From an uncultured Flavobacteriales bacterium (GTDB taxonomy: Bacteria > Bacteroidota > Bacteroidia > Flavobacteriales_D > Crocinitomicaceae): a stretch of DNA of 64,000 nucleotides. The stretch covers positions 1 to 64,000 of the forward strand of contig CAJAII010000008.1 in assembly GCA_903939755.1 (NCBI GenBank), read 5' to 3'. The notes beneath the pieces are model-generated. The model ran no database searches, was not told the DNA's origin, and saw only the letters and a program-made list of their open reading frames with translations. Positions within the stretch are counted from its first letter, which is position 1. Each line of letters begins with the position of its first letter. A program made the translations under genes and the position numbers. This document shows, piece after piece, positions 34,015-43,919 of the stretch.

Positions 34015-34138
34015 TGGTGATTTGATTTGTTGAACACTTTTTGTGCTAACATGTGAGGAGATTATTCCAAAATAACTGATACCTTGGTTTCTCTTTACCC
34101 AATACTGCGCGTTCGTTTAATTTCTGCTAGATAGTGCG

Positions 34139-34146
34139 TACATTTG
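34139..34146 (+). promoter_or_regulatory. TAnnTTTG -7 element before prfA
   Basis: TACATTTG, a perfect match, ends 18 bases before the prfA ATG at 34165. It overlaps the alternative TTG start at 34144 and so rules that start out. Confidence 0.55.
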
Positions 34147-34164
34147 CCTACGTTTTTTTTAAGC

Positions 34165-35244
34165 ATGACAGATTTACTTTCTAAATTAGAAGCCATTCAT
34201 TACCGTTTTCTTGAAGTGGGTAATTTAATTACGGATCCCGCTATTATTTCGGATATGGACCGCTATGTTAAATTGAATAAAGAATACCGGGATTTAGATC
34301 TTCTTAATATCATCTATAAACAATACAAAAATCTTCTAGAGAACATTCAAAGTTCCAGGTCCATGTTGGAAAGTGAAAAGGATCCTGAAATGCGCGAAAT
34401 GGCAAAGATGGAAATTGATGAATTAGAGAAAAGTAAGCCTATCCTCGAGGAAGAAATAAAATTGATGTTGATTCCTAAAGATCCGGAAGATGATAAAAAT
34501 GCCATCATGGAATTACGCTCTGGAACGGGTGGGGATGAAGCTTGTATTTTTGTCGAGGATATCTTTCGCATGTATACCATGTTTTTTAAAAATGTTGGTT
34601 GGCAATATGAGATAATTAACTCTTCTGAAGGTTCGGTCAAAGGCTTTAAAGAAATATCCTTGAGTATAACTGGTCAAGGACTTTATGGTATGTTGAAGTT
34701 CGAATCGGGTGTGCATCGGGTGCAACGTGTTCCCGAAACGGAATCGCAAGGACGTGTTCATACTTCGGCTATTACGGTTGCGATTTTACCTGAAGCGGAA
34801 GAAGTGGATTTTGAACTCGATATGAATGACGTCCGAAAAGATACCTTCCGTGCATCAGGTGCTGGTGGGCAACATATTAATAAAACAGAATCCGCTATCC
34901 GATTAACCCATATACCAACAGGTGTGGTGGTAGAATGTCAAGATGGTCGGTCTCAACACAAGAATTTAGCCCAAGCAATTTCAGTGCTTCGTTCTCGTTT
35001 ATACCAAGCCGAATTAGATCGTTTGCACAATGAACGTGCTGCTCATCGTAAAACATTGGTGTCTACAGGAGATCGTTCGGCAAAAATTAGAACTTATAAT
35101 TATCCGCAAGGAAGAATAACGGATCACCGCATAAATAAAACCATGTATAATTTAGGGGCGTTTATGAATGGTGATATTCAAGAAATGATTGATGCGTTAA
35201 AAATGGCCGAAAATGCCGAAAAATTAAAGGGGGATAACGTATGA
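34165..35244 (+). CDS. prfA: Peptide chain release factor 1
   Basis: 359 residues from the ATG at 34165; the frame extends to a TTG at 34144 that lies within the -7 element. Stop-codon recognition motif PxT is present as PET in [21 protein letters not shown]. The peptidyl-hydrolysis GGQ motif is in [16 protein letters not shown] (about residue 230). Recognises UAA and UAG. Stop overlaps the pyrF ATG by four bases (ATGA). Confidence 0.97.
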   Translation: MTDLLSKLEAIHYRFLEVGNLITDPAIISDMDRYVKLNKEYRDLDLLNIIYKQYKNLLENIQSSRSMLESEKDPEMREMAKMEIDELEKSKPILEEEIKLMLIPKDPEDDKNAIMELRSGTGGDEACIFVEDIFRMYTMFFKNVGWQYEIINSSEGSVKGFKEISLSITGQGLYGMLKFESGVHRVQRVPETESQGRVHTSAITVAILPEAEEVDFELDMNDVRKDTFRASGAGGQHINKTESAIRLTHIPTGVVVECQDGRSQHKNLAQAISVLRSRLYQAELDRLHNERAAHRKTLVSTGDRSAKIRTYNYPQGRITDHRINKTMYNLGAFMNGDIQEMIDALKMAENAEKLKGDNV

Positions 35245-36053
35245 CAAGAAGTGAATTAATTGCTCAAATTCATCTGAAAAATTCCTTTTTATGCGTGGGA
35301 TTAGATCCCGATTTAACAAAAATTCCCAAGCACTTATTACAATTAGAAGATCCTGTATTTGAATTTAATAAAGCGATTATCGATGCCACAAAGGAATATT
35401 GTGTCGCTTACAAACCAAATACGGCATTTTATGAGGCGCTTGGCGTAAAAGGATGGATTTCCCTTGAAAAAACAATTAACTACATCCCAAAAGATTGTTT
35501 CATTATTGCAGATGCTAAACGAGGCGATATCGGTAATACTTCTTTGGCTTATGCCAAAGCATTTTTTGAAACTTTGCCATGCGATGCCATAACGGTTGCT
35601 CCTTACATGGGTGCGGATAGTGTGCTGCCTTTCTATACGTACAAAGATACTTGGGTAGTGCTTTTGGCCCTAACCTCCAATACGGGATCGGCAGATTTCC
35701 AACTATTGGAAGTAAATAATCAAACGTTGTATGCCGAGGTCGTTAAGAAGGCAATAACGTGGGGAAATGACGCCAATACGATGTTTGTTGTTGGAGCAAC
35801 TCGAGGGAAAGAAATCGCGGAATTGAGAAAATTGGCACCTTCTCATTTTTTCTTGGTACCTGGAGTAGGTGCCCAAGGAGGTTCCTTGGAGGAGGTGTTT
35901 AATTATGGTGCTAATAAAGAGGTGGGACTTTTGGTGAACTCTTCAAGGGCTATTTTATATGCCGAAGATGGTGAGGGTTTTGCGGATGGGGCAAAAAAAG
36001 AAGCGCTGAAGATACAAACTGAAATGGCTATGTATCTTCAGCGCTTGCGCTGA
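35241..36053 (+). CDS. pyrF: Orotidine 5'-phosphate decarboxylase, type 2
   Basis: 270 residues, the longer type 2 form used by Bacteroidota and Actinobacteria. Active-site motif [11 protein letters not shown] (DxKxxD) at about residues 92-102; [14 protein letters not shown] near the start; [10 protein letters not shown] and [11 protein letters not shown] as phosphate-binding segments. Final step of UMP synthesis. Translationally coupled to prfA. Confidence 0.96.
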   Translation: MTRSELIAQIHLKNSFLCVGLDPDLTKIPKHLLQLEDPVFEFNKAIIDATKEYCVAYKPNTAFYEALGVKGWISLEKTINYIPKDCFIIADAKRGDIGNTSLAYAKAFFETLPCDAITVAPYMGADSVLPFYTYKDTWVVLLALTSNTGSADFQLLEVNNQTLYAEVVKKAITWGNDANTMFVVGATRGKEIAELRKLAPSHFFLVPGVGAQGGSLEEVFNYGANKEVGLLVNSSRAILYAEDGEGFADGAKKEALKIQTEMAMYLQRLR

Positions 36054-36067
36054 AATAAAATAGAATG

Positions 36068-36208
36068 TTATTTAGAAGCTAAATCGCTATTTTTTTCGAC
36101 GTTGATTTTTCCATAAGCATCACAACCAGCTTTTCTAGAGGCGCCGCAAGAAGACAAAATAACTGTAACTACAGTTAAAAGAATTAATAAATTTGCTTTC
36201 GTTTTCAT
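36068..36208 (-). CDS. Very short lipoprotein (46 residues)
   Basis: A frame too short for usual thresholds. MKTKANLLILLTVVTVILSS followed by Cys 21 is a complete lipoprotein signal with a lipobox (LSSC). Only 25 residues remain, including one more cysteine (AGCDAYGKINVEKNSD). It stands in the 259-base gap between pyrF and the TamA-like gene, on the opposite strand. An intact signal and lipobox are unlikely by chance. Function unknown; similar tiny lipoproteins are common but under-annotated in Bacteroidota. Confidence 0.65.
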   Translation of the reverse strand: MKTKANLLILLTVVTVILSSCGASRKAGCDAYGKINVEKNSDLASK

Positions 36209-36312
36209 AATAGTTTGTTTTGTTGTTTGTGACTCCTCTAACGGAATGTTGTATGGTAAAGTTACAAAAAAGATTGGAAGTAAATTGATTTAATATTAAA
36301 TTTTTTTAAAAT

Positions 36313-38040
36313 ATGCCTTTATTTTCGCTTCGTTTACGGCTATTTTATATCCTGGTAATATTTTATTTATTTATGCCTAATAGTGGCTTTTCTCAAAGTA
36401 AAACCATCATATTTACAACATCACAAAATGAGGTGTTTCCCCAAAAAATTAAGTCTTCGGTTCGCGTTCCCAGCAAGACGAATACAACCTCTTTTTTATC
36501 AGAATTTAGATTTGATTTGGTTAAGAAAGGCTACTTATTGGCAAGTATCGATTCTACCAAGGAATCAAAAGAGAATATTGAGGCCTTTGTCTTTATAGGA
36601 CCTAAATTCCAAAAGATAGCCTTGCTGATTACCGAAGAAGATTACCTTTTCTTGCGTCGAATAGGATTTTATGGCTTAATGAAACGTACCGATCAAACAA
36701 TTGCACTTTCACCTGCGCAGTTAAGCAGTACCTTACGCCAAATTTTAGCTTGTCTTAATCAAAATGGCTACCCATTTGCACAAATTTCATTAGCGAATTC
36801 CGAAATTACAAGCAATCATATTGCGGCCACATTAAAAATAGTAAAGGGAAGACAGTTGGTTTGGAAAGCTATTCAAGTGAAAGGGGATTCTACTTTCTCA
36901 GTAGCTTCCATCCAAAGTATAACGGGAATTCATATCGGCGATATCTACAACGAAGTACAGTGGAGAAACTTGGATCAAAAATTAAAGCAGATTAATCATA
37001 TACAAGTTGTAAAACCAGCTGAATTATTATTTACAAACGATGGGGTGGAGTTATTTCTGTATTTAAAATCGGCTCGGATAAGTAGTTTTAACGGTGCATT
37101 GGGATTACAACCCAACCCAATAAGTCAAAAAATTGGGCTTACAGGCGAGCTTCAATTAAAATTAGTGAATACAATGCATCAAGCAGAACAAGTTGATTTC
37201 AATTGGCGCAGTATTCAGCCTGCTACTCAATCCTTGCTGTTAAGGGTGAATTATCCGTATCTATTCAAAACTACTTTTGGTCTTGATGGTAAATTTAATT
37301 TATATAAAAGGGATTCCACATTTTTAGAAATGAAGGGTTCGCTGGCAATTCAATATCAATTAAAAAATGGCAATTTATTTAAAGGGATTTACCAATATTA
37401 CTCCAGTGATCGCCTTGCTGGAGCTGGTTCAAGTGTGGGATTTAGTCAGACGGTATCGTGTAAAACATCGGCATTTGGCTTAGCATTTTTGAAAAAAGAA
37501 TTGGATTACATTCCGAATCCTTCCAAAGGTCAGGTGCTTAATGTGGAATTATTTGTTGGTAGTAGGGAGGCAAAAACGGATACGGTTTCAAATTCAACCT
37601 CCACCATTTTTAAAGGATCGATTTCTTTTGAGAAATATATTCGTTTAGCAGCTAGGCATGTCTTAAAGGGCGCTATTGCCTACGACTTTTATCAAGCGCC
37701 AATAATTTATCAAAATGAACGATTCCGCTTTGGTGGTTTAACAAGCCTTCGTGGATTTAACGAGGAAGAAATTTTTGGTACATCAAAAGCGATTATGACG
37801 ATTGAGTACCGATTTTTAGTGGATAAAAACTCTGCCGTTTTTGTGTTTTATGACCAAGCAATTTATGAAGATCGTTCCGCTAGTTATAGTAAAGACAATC
37901 CTTTTGGTGTAGGGCTAGGCTTTTCTATTGGTTCGAAAATTGGCATATTTTCAATTAATTATGCGATTGGGAAGCAATTAACGAATCCCTTCGATTTAAA
38001 ACAAGGAAAGGTGCATTTTGGATATATTGCTTATTTTTAA
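36313..38040 (+). CDS. TamA/BamA-like Omp85-family outer-membrane protein
   Basis: 575 residues. A signal peptide (about 1-27, ending SGFSQ) is followed by a periplasmic part with POTRA-like repeats (about 130-250; LRQILACLNQNGYPFAQISL, then VWKAIQVKGDSTFSVASIQSITGIHIGDIYNE) and a C-terminal 16-strand-type barrel. The Omp85 signature RFGGLTSLRGFNEEE (RGF motif on loop 6) is at about residue 475, and the protein ends in an aromatic residue (HFGYIAYF). Probably assembles or translocates outer-membrane proteins or lipids; shorter than BamA and with fewer POTRA domains. Confidence 0.87.
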   Translation: MPLFSLRLRLFYILVIFYLFMPNSGFSQSKTIIFTTSQNEVFPQKIKSSVRVPSKTNTTSFLSEFRFDLVKKGYLLASIDSTKESKENIEAFVFIGPKFQKIALLITEEDYLFLRRIGFYGLMKRTDQTIALSPAQLSSTLRQILACLNQNGYPFAQISLANSEITSNHIAATLKIVKGRQLVWKAIQVKGDSTFSVASIQSITGIHIGDIYNEVQWRNLDQKLKQINHIQVVKPAELLFTNDGVELFLYLKSARISSFNGALGLQPNPISQKIGLTGELQLKLVNTMHQAEQVDFNWRSIQPATQSLLLRVNYPYLFKTTFGLDGKFNLYKRDSTFLEMKGSLAIQYQLKNGNLFKGIYQYYSSDRLAGAGSSVGFSQTVSCKTSAFGLAFLKKELDYIPNPSKGQVLNVELFVGSREAKTDTVSNSTSTIFKGSISFEKYIRLAARHVLKGAIAYDFYQAPIIYQNERFRFGGLTSLRGFNEEEIFGTSKAIMTIEYRFLVDKNSAVFVFYDQAIYEDRSASYSKDNPFGVGLGFSIGSKIGIFSINYAIGKQLTNPFDLKQGKVHFGYIAYF

Positions 38041-38045
38041 AAATG

Positions 38046-38053
38046 TACCTTTG
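38046..38053 (+). promoter_or_regulatory. TAnnTTTG -7 element before the glycosyltransferase operon
   Basis: TACCTTTG, perfect match, five bases before the ATG at 38059. Implies a leaderless or near-leaderless transcript for the run of genes to 43851. Confidence 0.55.
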
Positions 38054-38058
38054 TTGGC

Positions 38059-39270
38059 ATGGGAAAACAAGTGCTTTATTTGTCCTATGATGGGATTACC
38101 GATGCCTTAGGACAATCACAAATCCTACCTTATGTGTTGGGATTGGAAAAGCTGGGCCATTCATTTCACATGATTAGTTTCGAAAAAAAGGAGACGTATT
38201 TTCAGTTTCGAGCCAATATTGAACAGCAACTAAAAGGGACAAAAATCACTTGGCACCCATTTTTCTACACTAAAAAACCACCTGTGCTATCTACCTTGTA
38301 TGATTTGAAGCGCATGAAGAAAAAAGCACTTGCCTTGCAATCACAGCATCATATTGATTTAATACATTGCCGCAGCTATTTGCCAGGAGTTATCGGATTA
38401 CAACTTAAAAATAAAATGCCCTGTCAATTTCTATTTGATATGCGAGGATTTTGGGCAGATGAAAGGGTAGAGGGAAAAATATGGAATTTGAGAAATCCAC
38501 TCTTTGCCTTGATTTATAATTACATAAAACGCAAAGAAAGAACTATGTTGGCGCAAGCAGACGCAATTGTTTCCTTGACCAATGCTGGTAAAGTGGCCTT
38601 GAATGAATTGTATCCCGATTTAGCACTCTCCTCAAAAATAAGTGTGATTCCTTGTTGTGTTGACCAACAGCTATTCAATCAGGAAAACGTACTAAAAACG
38701 AATCATGATTTAGAAGCGTTGAAGAAAGATAAAATTATTTTAGGGTATGTTGGCTCCTTAGGCACTTGGTATATGTTGGATGAAATGTTAGCTTTTTTCA
38801 AGATTCAAAAACTAAAAAATGAAAAGCTTCATTTCCTTTTTTTAACCAAAGATGCAAAAGAATTGGTGCATACAAAAGCGAAAGAAAGACAAATAGCCAT
38901 GGAAGACATTACCGTTTTATCGGTTCCTTACCAAGAAATGCCCAGTTACATTCAGTACATTGATTATGCTATATTTTTCATTCGACCTACATTTTCAAAA
39001 CAGGCATCTTCCCCCATAAAGCAAGCAGAATTTATGTCTATGGGCATTCCAATTATTTGTAATGCGGGCGTTGGGGACACCAAAGAAATTGTTCTACAAA
39101 ATACCGCAGGATATGTTTTTGATGAACTATCGTTCACTGCATTTGATGAATTTAATTTCAAGGACCTTTCCTTTGAGAAGGAAAAAACAATGAATGCCGC
39201 TACTACTATTTTTTCATTAAACAGCGGTATTGCGGCTTACAATACGATTTATAATAATGGCCATGCATAA
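38059..39270 (+). CDS. Glycosyltransferase (GT4-type, GT-B fold)
   Basis: 403 residues. N-terminal Rossmann half with LYLSYDGITDALGQSQILPYVLGLEKLGH. FDMRGFWADERVEG is a region often seen in GT4 enzymes. The C-terminal half has GYVGSLGTWYMLDEML and FSKQASSPIKQAEFMSMGIPIICNAGVGDTKEIV (donor-binding E-x7-E-like region). Likely builds a surface or storage glycan; acceptor unknown. Overlaps the next glycosyltransferase gene. Confidence 0.85.
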   Translation: MGKQVLYLSYDGITDALGQSQILPYVLGLEKLGHSFHMISFEKKETYFQFRANIEQQLKGTKITWHPFFYTKKPPVLSTLYDLKRMKKKALALQSQHHIDLIHCRSYLPGVIGLQLKNKMPCQFLFDMRGFWADERVEGKIWNLRNPLFALIYNYIKRKERTMLAQADAIVSLTNAGKVALNELYPDLALSSKISVIPCCVDQQLFNQENVLKTNHDLEALKKDKIILGYVGSLGTWYMLDEMLAFFKIQKLKNEKLHFLFLTKDAKELVHTKAKERQIAMEDITVLSVPYQEMPSYIQYIDYAIFFIRPTFSKQASSPIKQAEFMSMGIPIICNAGVGDTKEIVLQNTAGYVFDELSFTAFDEFNFKDLSFEKEKTMNAATTIFSLNSGIAAYNTIYNNGHA

Positions 39271-40339
39271 AAAACGAATCGCTATTCTTGCGCCATATCC
39301 ATCGGATGAAGCTCCTTCTCAGCGCTTCCGGTTTGAACAGTACCTTTCGATTTTAGAAGAAAATGGCTATGAATATGCTGTTTTTCCATTTTTAGATTTA
39401 GACTCGTGGAATCATTATTATAGCAAAGGAAAATTCTTAAAAAAGACGTTTGGTTTTTCTAAAGGATTTTTCAAACGCGTCATCTTGCTTTTTACGATCC
39501 GGAAATATAATCATGTTTTTATCCATCGAGAAGCATCTCCAATTGGGCCACCAATTTTCGAGTTTATTATCTCTAAACTGCTAGGCAAGAAATACATTTA
39601 TGATTTTGACGATGCCATTTGGATGGCGAATTACAGTCAGAATAATGCGCGTTTCCATCGATTGAAAGCGTACTGGAAAGTTAAGTATTGCATTAAATGG
39701 GCCGGAAAAGTTAGCGCGGGAAATGAATACTTGGCAAGTTATGCCAGGAAATTTAATTCGGAGGTTCAAATAATTCCTACAACGATTGACACAGAAAACC
39801 ACCATAATTCCATTATTGATTACCAAAAAGAACAATTAACCATTGGTTGGACGGGAACACATTCAACGCTGCGTTACCTATTGCCATTACTGCCTGTTTT
39901 CAAAAGTGTTTCGGAGAAATACAATGTTCCATTGGTGGTTATTTCAAATGAAAATCCCCATTTTGATTTAGCGAATTTTACGTTTATTCAATGGAAGAAA
40001 GCCAGCGAAATAGAAGACCTGAAGAAAATTAGTATTGGTGTGATGCCGCTCGAAATGGATCAATGGTCGGAAGGGAAATGTGGATTTAAAGGTCTTCAGT
40101 ACATGGCATTAGGCATTCCAACGGTGGTGTCACCAGTTGGGGTGAATAAGGAAATTGTAGACCATGAAATCAATGGGTTTTTAGCTGCGGATCTTGTGGA
40201 TTGGCAGCGCTATTTGGAACAACTTATCTTGGATCCAGCGCTGCGGGAAAAAATAGGTAGGAGTGGTCATCAAAAAGTAATGGCTAATTTTTCTGTTTTA
40301 GCTATAAAAAATAAATTCCTTCAACTTTTTAACAAATGA
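39257..40339 (+). CDS. Glycosyltransferase (GT-B fold)
   Basis: 360 residues from the ATG at 39257 (alternative ATG at 39263; the frame is open to a TTG at 39230 deep in the preceding gene, which is less likely). IAILAPYPSDEAPSQRFRFEQY at the start, HREASPIGPPIFE, YIYDFDDAIW, then IGWTGTHSTLRYL and a C-terminal donor site WSEGKCGFKGLQYMALGIPTVVSPVGVNKEIV. Coupled to the preceding glycosyltransferase, with which it likely shares a pathway. Confidence 0.83.
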   Translation: MAMHKKRIAILAPYPSDEAPSQRFRFEQYLSILEENGYEYAVFPFLDLDSWNHYYSKGKFLKKTFGFSKGFFKRVILLFTIRKYNHVFIHREASPIGPPIFEFIISKLLGKKYIYDFDDAIWMANYSQNNARFHRLKAYWKVKYCIKWAGKVSAGNEYLASYARKFNSEVQIIPTTIDTENHHNSIIDYQKEQLTIGWTGTHSTLRYLLPLLPVFKSVSEKYNVPLVVISNENPHFDLANFTFIQWKKASEIEDLKKISIGVMPLEMDQWSEGKCGFKGLQYMALGIPTVVSPVGVNKEIVDHEINGFLAADLVDWQRYLEQLILDPALREKIGRSGHQKVMANFSVLAIKNKFLQLFNK

Positions 40340-40923
40340 AATTAATTTTTGCTTCGCACAATGAAAATAAAACGGCTGAGATCCGTCAACTACTTCCTGC
40401 AGGTATCGAATTGCTATCGTTAAATGACTTGAATTTTCAGGAAGAAATAAAAGAAACTTCCGATACCTTGGAAGGTAATTCAGCATTGAAAGCAGCTTAT
40501 ATTTATTCCATTTTTAAGTTACCATGTTTTGCAGATGATTCCGGTTTAGAAGTAGATTTCTTACAAAATAGGCCAGGGGTTTATTCTGCTCGTTATGCCG
40601 GCGAACCCAAAAATGATGATAATAACATGAATAAGTTGCTGGATGATTTGAAAGGAATTCAACATCGAAATGCGCAATTTAGAACCGTGATTACTTTAAT
40701 GCTTGAATCGGCCACCTATTCTTTCGAAGGTATCATTAAGGGGGAAATTACGGAGCAAAAAATAGGGGGGAATGGTTTCGGATATGACCCCATCTTTCGA
40801 CCGATTGGCGAAGTAAAAACTTTTGCGCAAATGTCCATGAAAGAAAAAAATTCACGAAGTCATCGCGCACTAGCCTTGGAAAAGATGATTTCATTTTTAT
40901 CTTTGGGTAAATTCTCCAACTAA
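40336..40923 (+). CDS. rdgB: RdgB/HAM1 non-canonical purine NTP pyrophosphatase
   Basis: 195 residues. Hydrolyses ITP, dITP and XTP to keep them out of nucleic acids. Motifs: FASHNENKTAEI (N-terminal substrate loop), CFADDSGLEVDFL (catalytic Asp), GVYSARYAG, GGNGFGYDPIF and SHRALAL. The ATG overlaps the glycosyltransferase stop (ATGA). Confidence 0.96.
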   Translation: MKLIFASHNENKTAEIRQLLPAGIELLSLNDLNFQEEIKETSDTLEGNSALKAAYIYSIFKLPCFADDSGLEVDFLQNRPGVYSARYAGEPKNDDNNMNKLLDDLKGIQHRNAQFRTVITLMLESATYSFEGIIKGEITEQKIGGNGFGYDPIFRPIGEVKTFAQMSMKEKNSRSHRALALEKMISFLSLGKFSN

Positions 40924-40932
40924 AATATAACT

Positions 40933-42177
40933 ATGAGTTTAGAAGAACGTTTTTTGAGATATGTTGCCATTGATACTACGTCCGATCCTACGGCGACTTG
41001 TTTTCCCTCAACGGAAAAACAAAAGCATCTTTCTCGCTTATTGAGCGATGAATTATCAGCACTCGGCTTGGTTGATGTGGAAATGGATGAGTGGGGCTAC
41101 GTTTTTGCAACAATTCCTAGTAATTCGCCCAATAGTAATGCACCAACGATCTGTTTTTGTTCACACGTTGATACAGCGCCAGATTGCAGTGGAACGAATG
41201 TCAAACCTTTGGTCCATCGTTCGTATTCGGGTCAAGATATTGTGTTACCAGACGATACGACTCAACGTATTACCACGGAGAGACATCCTTATTTGAAAGA
41301 AAAAATCGGGGATGATATTATAACCGCAAGTGGCTTAACACTTTTAGGTGCAGATGATAAAGCGGGTGTTGCTATTATAATGGATTTCGCTGAATTTATC
41401 ATTAGCCACCCGGAAATAATTCACGGCAATATTCGGATACTTTTCACCCCTGATGAGGAAGTTGGAAGAGGAGTGGAAAAACTAGACATGAAGAAATTAA
41501 ATGCCGATTTTGGTTACACACTTGATGGTGGACCTCTTGGCGATATTGAAGATGAAACCTTCTCCGCCGATGCAATGGTTTTTGATTTCGTAGGAGTAAG
41601 TGCCCATCCAGGCTATGCAAAAGGGAAAATGGTCAACGCCATTAAACTGGCCTCAAAATTTGTGGAGTCCTTACCTTTTAGTGAGCTTTCACCTGAAACC
41701 ACCAAACATCGCGAGGGTTTTGTACACCCTGTTTCCATAGAAGGAGGGCTCGAAAAAGCACAAGTTAGCTTTATTATCAGGGATCATGTGACCTCCAAAT
41801 TAGCTCAATACGAAGATTTGTTGAACGAATTAGCACAAAAAGTAGTGAATAATTTTCCTGGTGCAAGCTTCTCATCTACTGTTTCAGAGCAATACCGGAA
41901 CATGAAGGAGATTTTGAATAACTATCCATTTGTAACGGATTATGCTGTATTAGCCATGGAAAAAGCGGGCTTAATTCCCAATCGTTCTATTATTCGTGGT
42001 GGAACAGATGGATCTAGGTTGTCTTTTATGGGGCTCCCTTGTCCTAACATTTTTACTGGAGAAATGGCGATTCACTCTAGGCATGAATTTGTAAGTTTGC
42101 AGGATATGCAGAAAGCGGTAAATACCTTAGTGGAATTAGTACAAATCTGGGAGAAACACGACATGATTAATGGATAA
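40933..42177 (+). CDS. pepT: Peptidase T (tripeptidase)
   Basis: 414 residues, M20 family. Zinc ligands and catalytic residues are visible: FCSHVDTAPD (His and Asp), GADDKAGVA (bridging Asp), FTPDEEVGRG (general-base Glu and ligand Glu), TLDGGPLG (Asp), and FTGEMAIHSRHEFV (last His). Removes N-terminal residues from tripeptides in the cytoplasm. Eight bases overlap the holA start. Confidence 0.95.
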   Translation: MSLEERFLRYVAIDTTSDPTATCFPSTEKQKHLSRLLSDELSALGLVDVEMDEWGYVFATIPSNSPNSNAPTICFCSHVDTAPDCSGTNVKPLVHRSYSGQDIVLPDDTTQRITTERHPYLKEKIGDDIITASGLTLLGADDKAGVAIIMDFAEFIISHPEIIHGNIRILFTPDEEVGRGVEKLDMKKLNADFGYTLDGGPLGDIEDETFSADAMVFDFVGVSAHPGYAKGKMVNAIKLASKFVESLPFSELSPETTKHREGFVHPVSIEGGLEKAQVSFIIRDHVTSKLAQYEDLLNELAQKVVNNFPGASFSSTVSEQYRNMKEILNNYPFVTDYAVLAMEKAGLIPNRSIIRGGTDGSRLSFMGLPCPNIFTGEMAIHSRHEFVSLQDMQKAVNTLVELVQIWEKHDMING

Positions 42178-43168
42178 CAAGGCCATTCTTAAAGAAATAA
42201 AAGCGGGAGATTTTAAAGCAGTTTATGTTTTACATGGTGAAGAACCTTATTTCATCGATGAACTATCAGACGCTATAGAAAAATATGCTTTGGAAGAGCA
42301 TGAAAGGGATTTTAACCAATCTGTTTTTTATGGAAAAGATGTGGATTTTGCCGTATTGATCAATGATTTAAAGTCTTATCCTTTAATGGCTGAACGAAGA
42401 TTGGTTTTATTAAAGGAAGCACAGGATTTTAAGCAATTGGAAAATTTAGAGGCGTATATGGAGTCGCCAAATTTAAGTACAGTTTTCGTTGTTTGTCATA
42501 AATACAAAACGATTGATGCACGGAAAAAGCTACTAAAATCAGTGGGGAAAAACGGACTTATTTTTAAGTCAGAAAAAGTACGGGATTATCAATTGGGAGA
42601 ATGGATTCAAAATCAGGTTAAATCACTAGGTTTTGGTATTAGTTCAAAAGCGAATATGTTATTAGTTGAGTCTATTGGAAATGATTTAGGTCGGATAGTG
42701 AATGAGTTGAACAAATTATCCATTTTTGTTGCCCAAGGAACCATAATAGATGATGTGCTTATTGAAGAAAATATTGGAATTTCTAAAGATTACAATATTT
42801 TTGAATTAACAAATGCACTGAGGAATAGGGACTTGCTGAAAGCTTTGAAAATAGTTAATTATTTTGAGTCCAATCCTAAAGCCGCCAACCTGGTCATTAT
42901 TATCCCCAATTTGTTTAAATTGTTTTCCCAATTAATGCGGATTCATTTCCTGCCTAATAAATCGCGAGAAGCTATTGCACAATCCTTGGGTTTACATCCA
43001 TTTATTGCTGGTGAATTAATTAATGCGAGAACTAATTTCAATCCTAAAAAAATCGCTGCTAATATCGCATTGTTACATGAATATGATCTAAAAGGCAAGG
43101 GGCTGGGAAATTCCTCCGCGACCCAAGGGGAATTAATGCGGGAATTGGTAATTCAACTTTTACTCTGA
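42170..43168 (+). CDS. holA: DNA polymerase III delta subunit
   Basis: 332 residues, clamp-loader subunit that opens the sliding clamp. HGEEPYFIDELSDAIEKYAL is the typical N-terminus (degenerate P-loop region). The middle AAA+ lid has DLGRIVNELNKL, and the C-terminal collar domain has FELTNALRNRDLLKAL...FKLFSQLMRIHFL. The stop overlaps the rsmE ATG by one base. Confidence 0.93.
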   Translation: MDNKAILKEIKAGDFKAVYVLHGEEPYFIDELSDAIEKYALEEHERDFNQSVFYGKDVDFAVLINDLKSYPLMAERRLVLLKEAQDFKQLENLEAYMESPNLSTVFVVCHKYKTIDARKKLLKSVGKNGLIFKSEKVRDYQLGEWIQNQVKSLGFGISSKANMLLVESIGNDLGRIVNELNKLSIFVAQGTIIDDVLIEENIGISKDYNIFELTNALRNRDLLKALKIVNYFESNPKAANLVIIIPNLFKLFSQLMRIHFLPNKSREAIAQSLGLHPFIAGELINARTNFNPKKIAANIALLHEYDLKGKGLGNSSATQGELMRELVIQLLL

Positions 43169-43851
43169 TGGCACTATTTTATCACCCGGGAATTACGCCC
43201 CAAACGAAGACCGCTTTTCTATCAGAAGAGGAATCTAAGCATTGCATACGCGTTTTGCGAATGGTGAATGGGAAGACCTTGACATTGATAAATGGTCTGG
43301 GAGATTCTTTTGACGTTAAAATAATAGTTGATAATCCTAAAAAATGTGAAGTTGAAATTATTTCCCACGAGAATTTTGCTCCTCCCGCTTTTCCAATACA
43401 TATAGCCATTGCTCCCACCAAAAATATGGATCGAATGGAATGGTTGGTTGAGAAAGCAAGTGAAATGGGCATGACAAAAATGAGCTTACTCCAATGTCAA
43501 TTTAGTGAGCGTAAATCGGTAAATATAGATCGTTTACATAAAATTGCTATTTCTGCCATGAAACAATCGAAGCGCTATTATTTGCCGGTAATCGAAGAAC
43601 AAGTTTCATTCAAAGATTTTATAAAGACGCATCCAGTCGGTAGTATTGCCCATTGTTATGATAGCCCAAAAAAGAATGTTAAAGGTCTTTTGTTAAATGG
43701 CCCACTATTAATTGGACCAGAAGGTGATTTTTCGGTGGATGAAGTAGCACTCGCAGAAAATTCCGGATATTCCAGCATTAGCCTTGGGGATTATCGTTTA
43801 AGAACCGAAACGGCGGCATTACTCGCGGTTTTTCATGCTTCAATTGCTTAA
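43168..43851 (+). CDS. rsmE: 16S rRNA m3U1498 methyltransferase
   Basis: 227 residues, SPOUT family. An N-terminal PUA-like part (ESKHCIRVLRMVNGKTLTLINGLG) is followed by the SPOUT knot with LLIGPEGDFSVDEV and SLGDYRLRTETAALLA, the SAM-binding signature of RsmE. IAPTKNMDRMEWLVEKASEMGM matches the family's central segment. Confidence 0.95.
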   Translation: MALFYHPGITPQTKTAFLSEEESKHCIRVLRMVNGKTLTLINGLGDSFDVKIIVDNPKKCEVEIISHENFAPPAFPIHIAIAPTKNMDRMEWLVEKASEMGMTKMSLLQCQFSERKSVNIDRLHKIAISAMKQSKRYYLPVIEEQVSFKDFIKTHPVGSIAHCYDSPKKNVKGLLLNGPLLIGPEGDFSVDEVALAENSGYSSISLGDYRLRTETAALLAVFHASIA

Positions 43852-43885
43852 AGAAATTTTGGTTTCAATCCTGCTTTAATTCTAT

Positions 43886-43893
43886 TAAATTTG
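43886..43893 (+). promoter_or_regulatory. TAnnTTTG -7 element before the LtaS-like gene
   Basis: TAAATTTG, perfect match, 27 bases before the ATG at 43920. The TTTG at 43858-43861 sits 24 bases upstream, a little far. Confidence 0.5.
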
Positions 43894-43919
43894 TAATAAA
43901 TTAAAGTGTTTAGTTTATT

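Noticed and set aside
26943-34164. Integron integrase gene within or beside the array
   Set aside because: No frame of the right size with tyrosine-recombinase motifs exists on either strand; the array is reported without an integrase.
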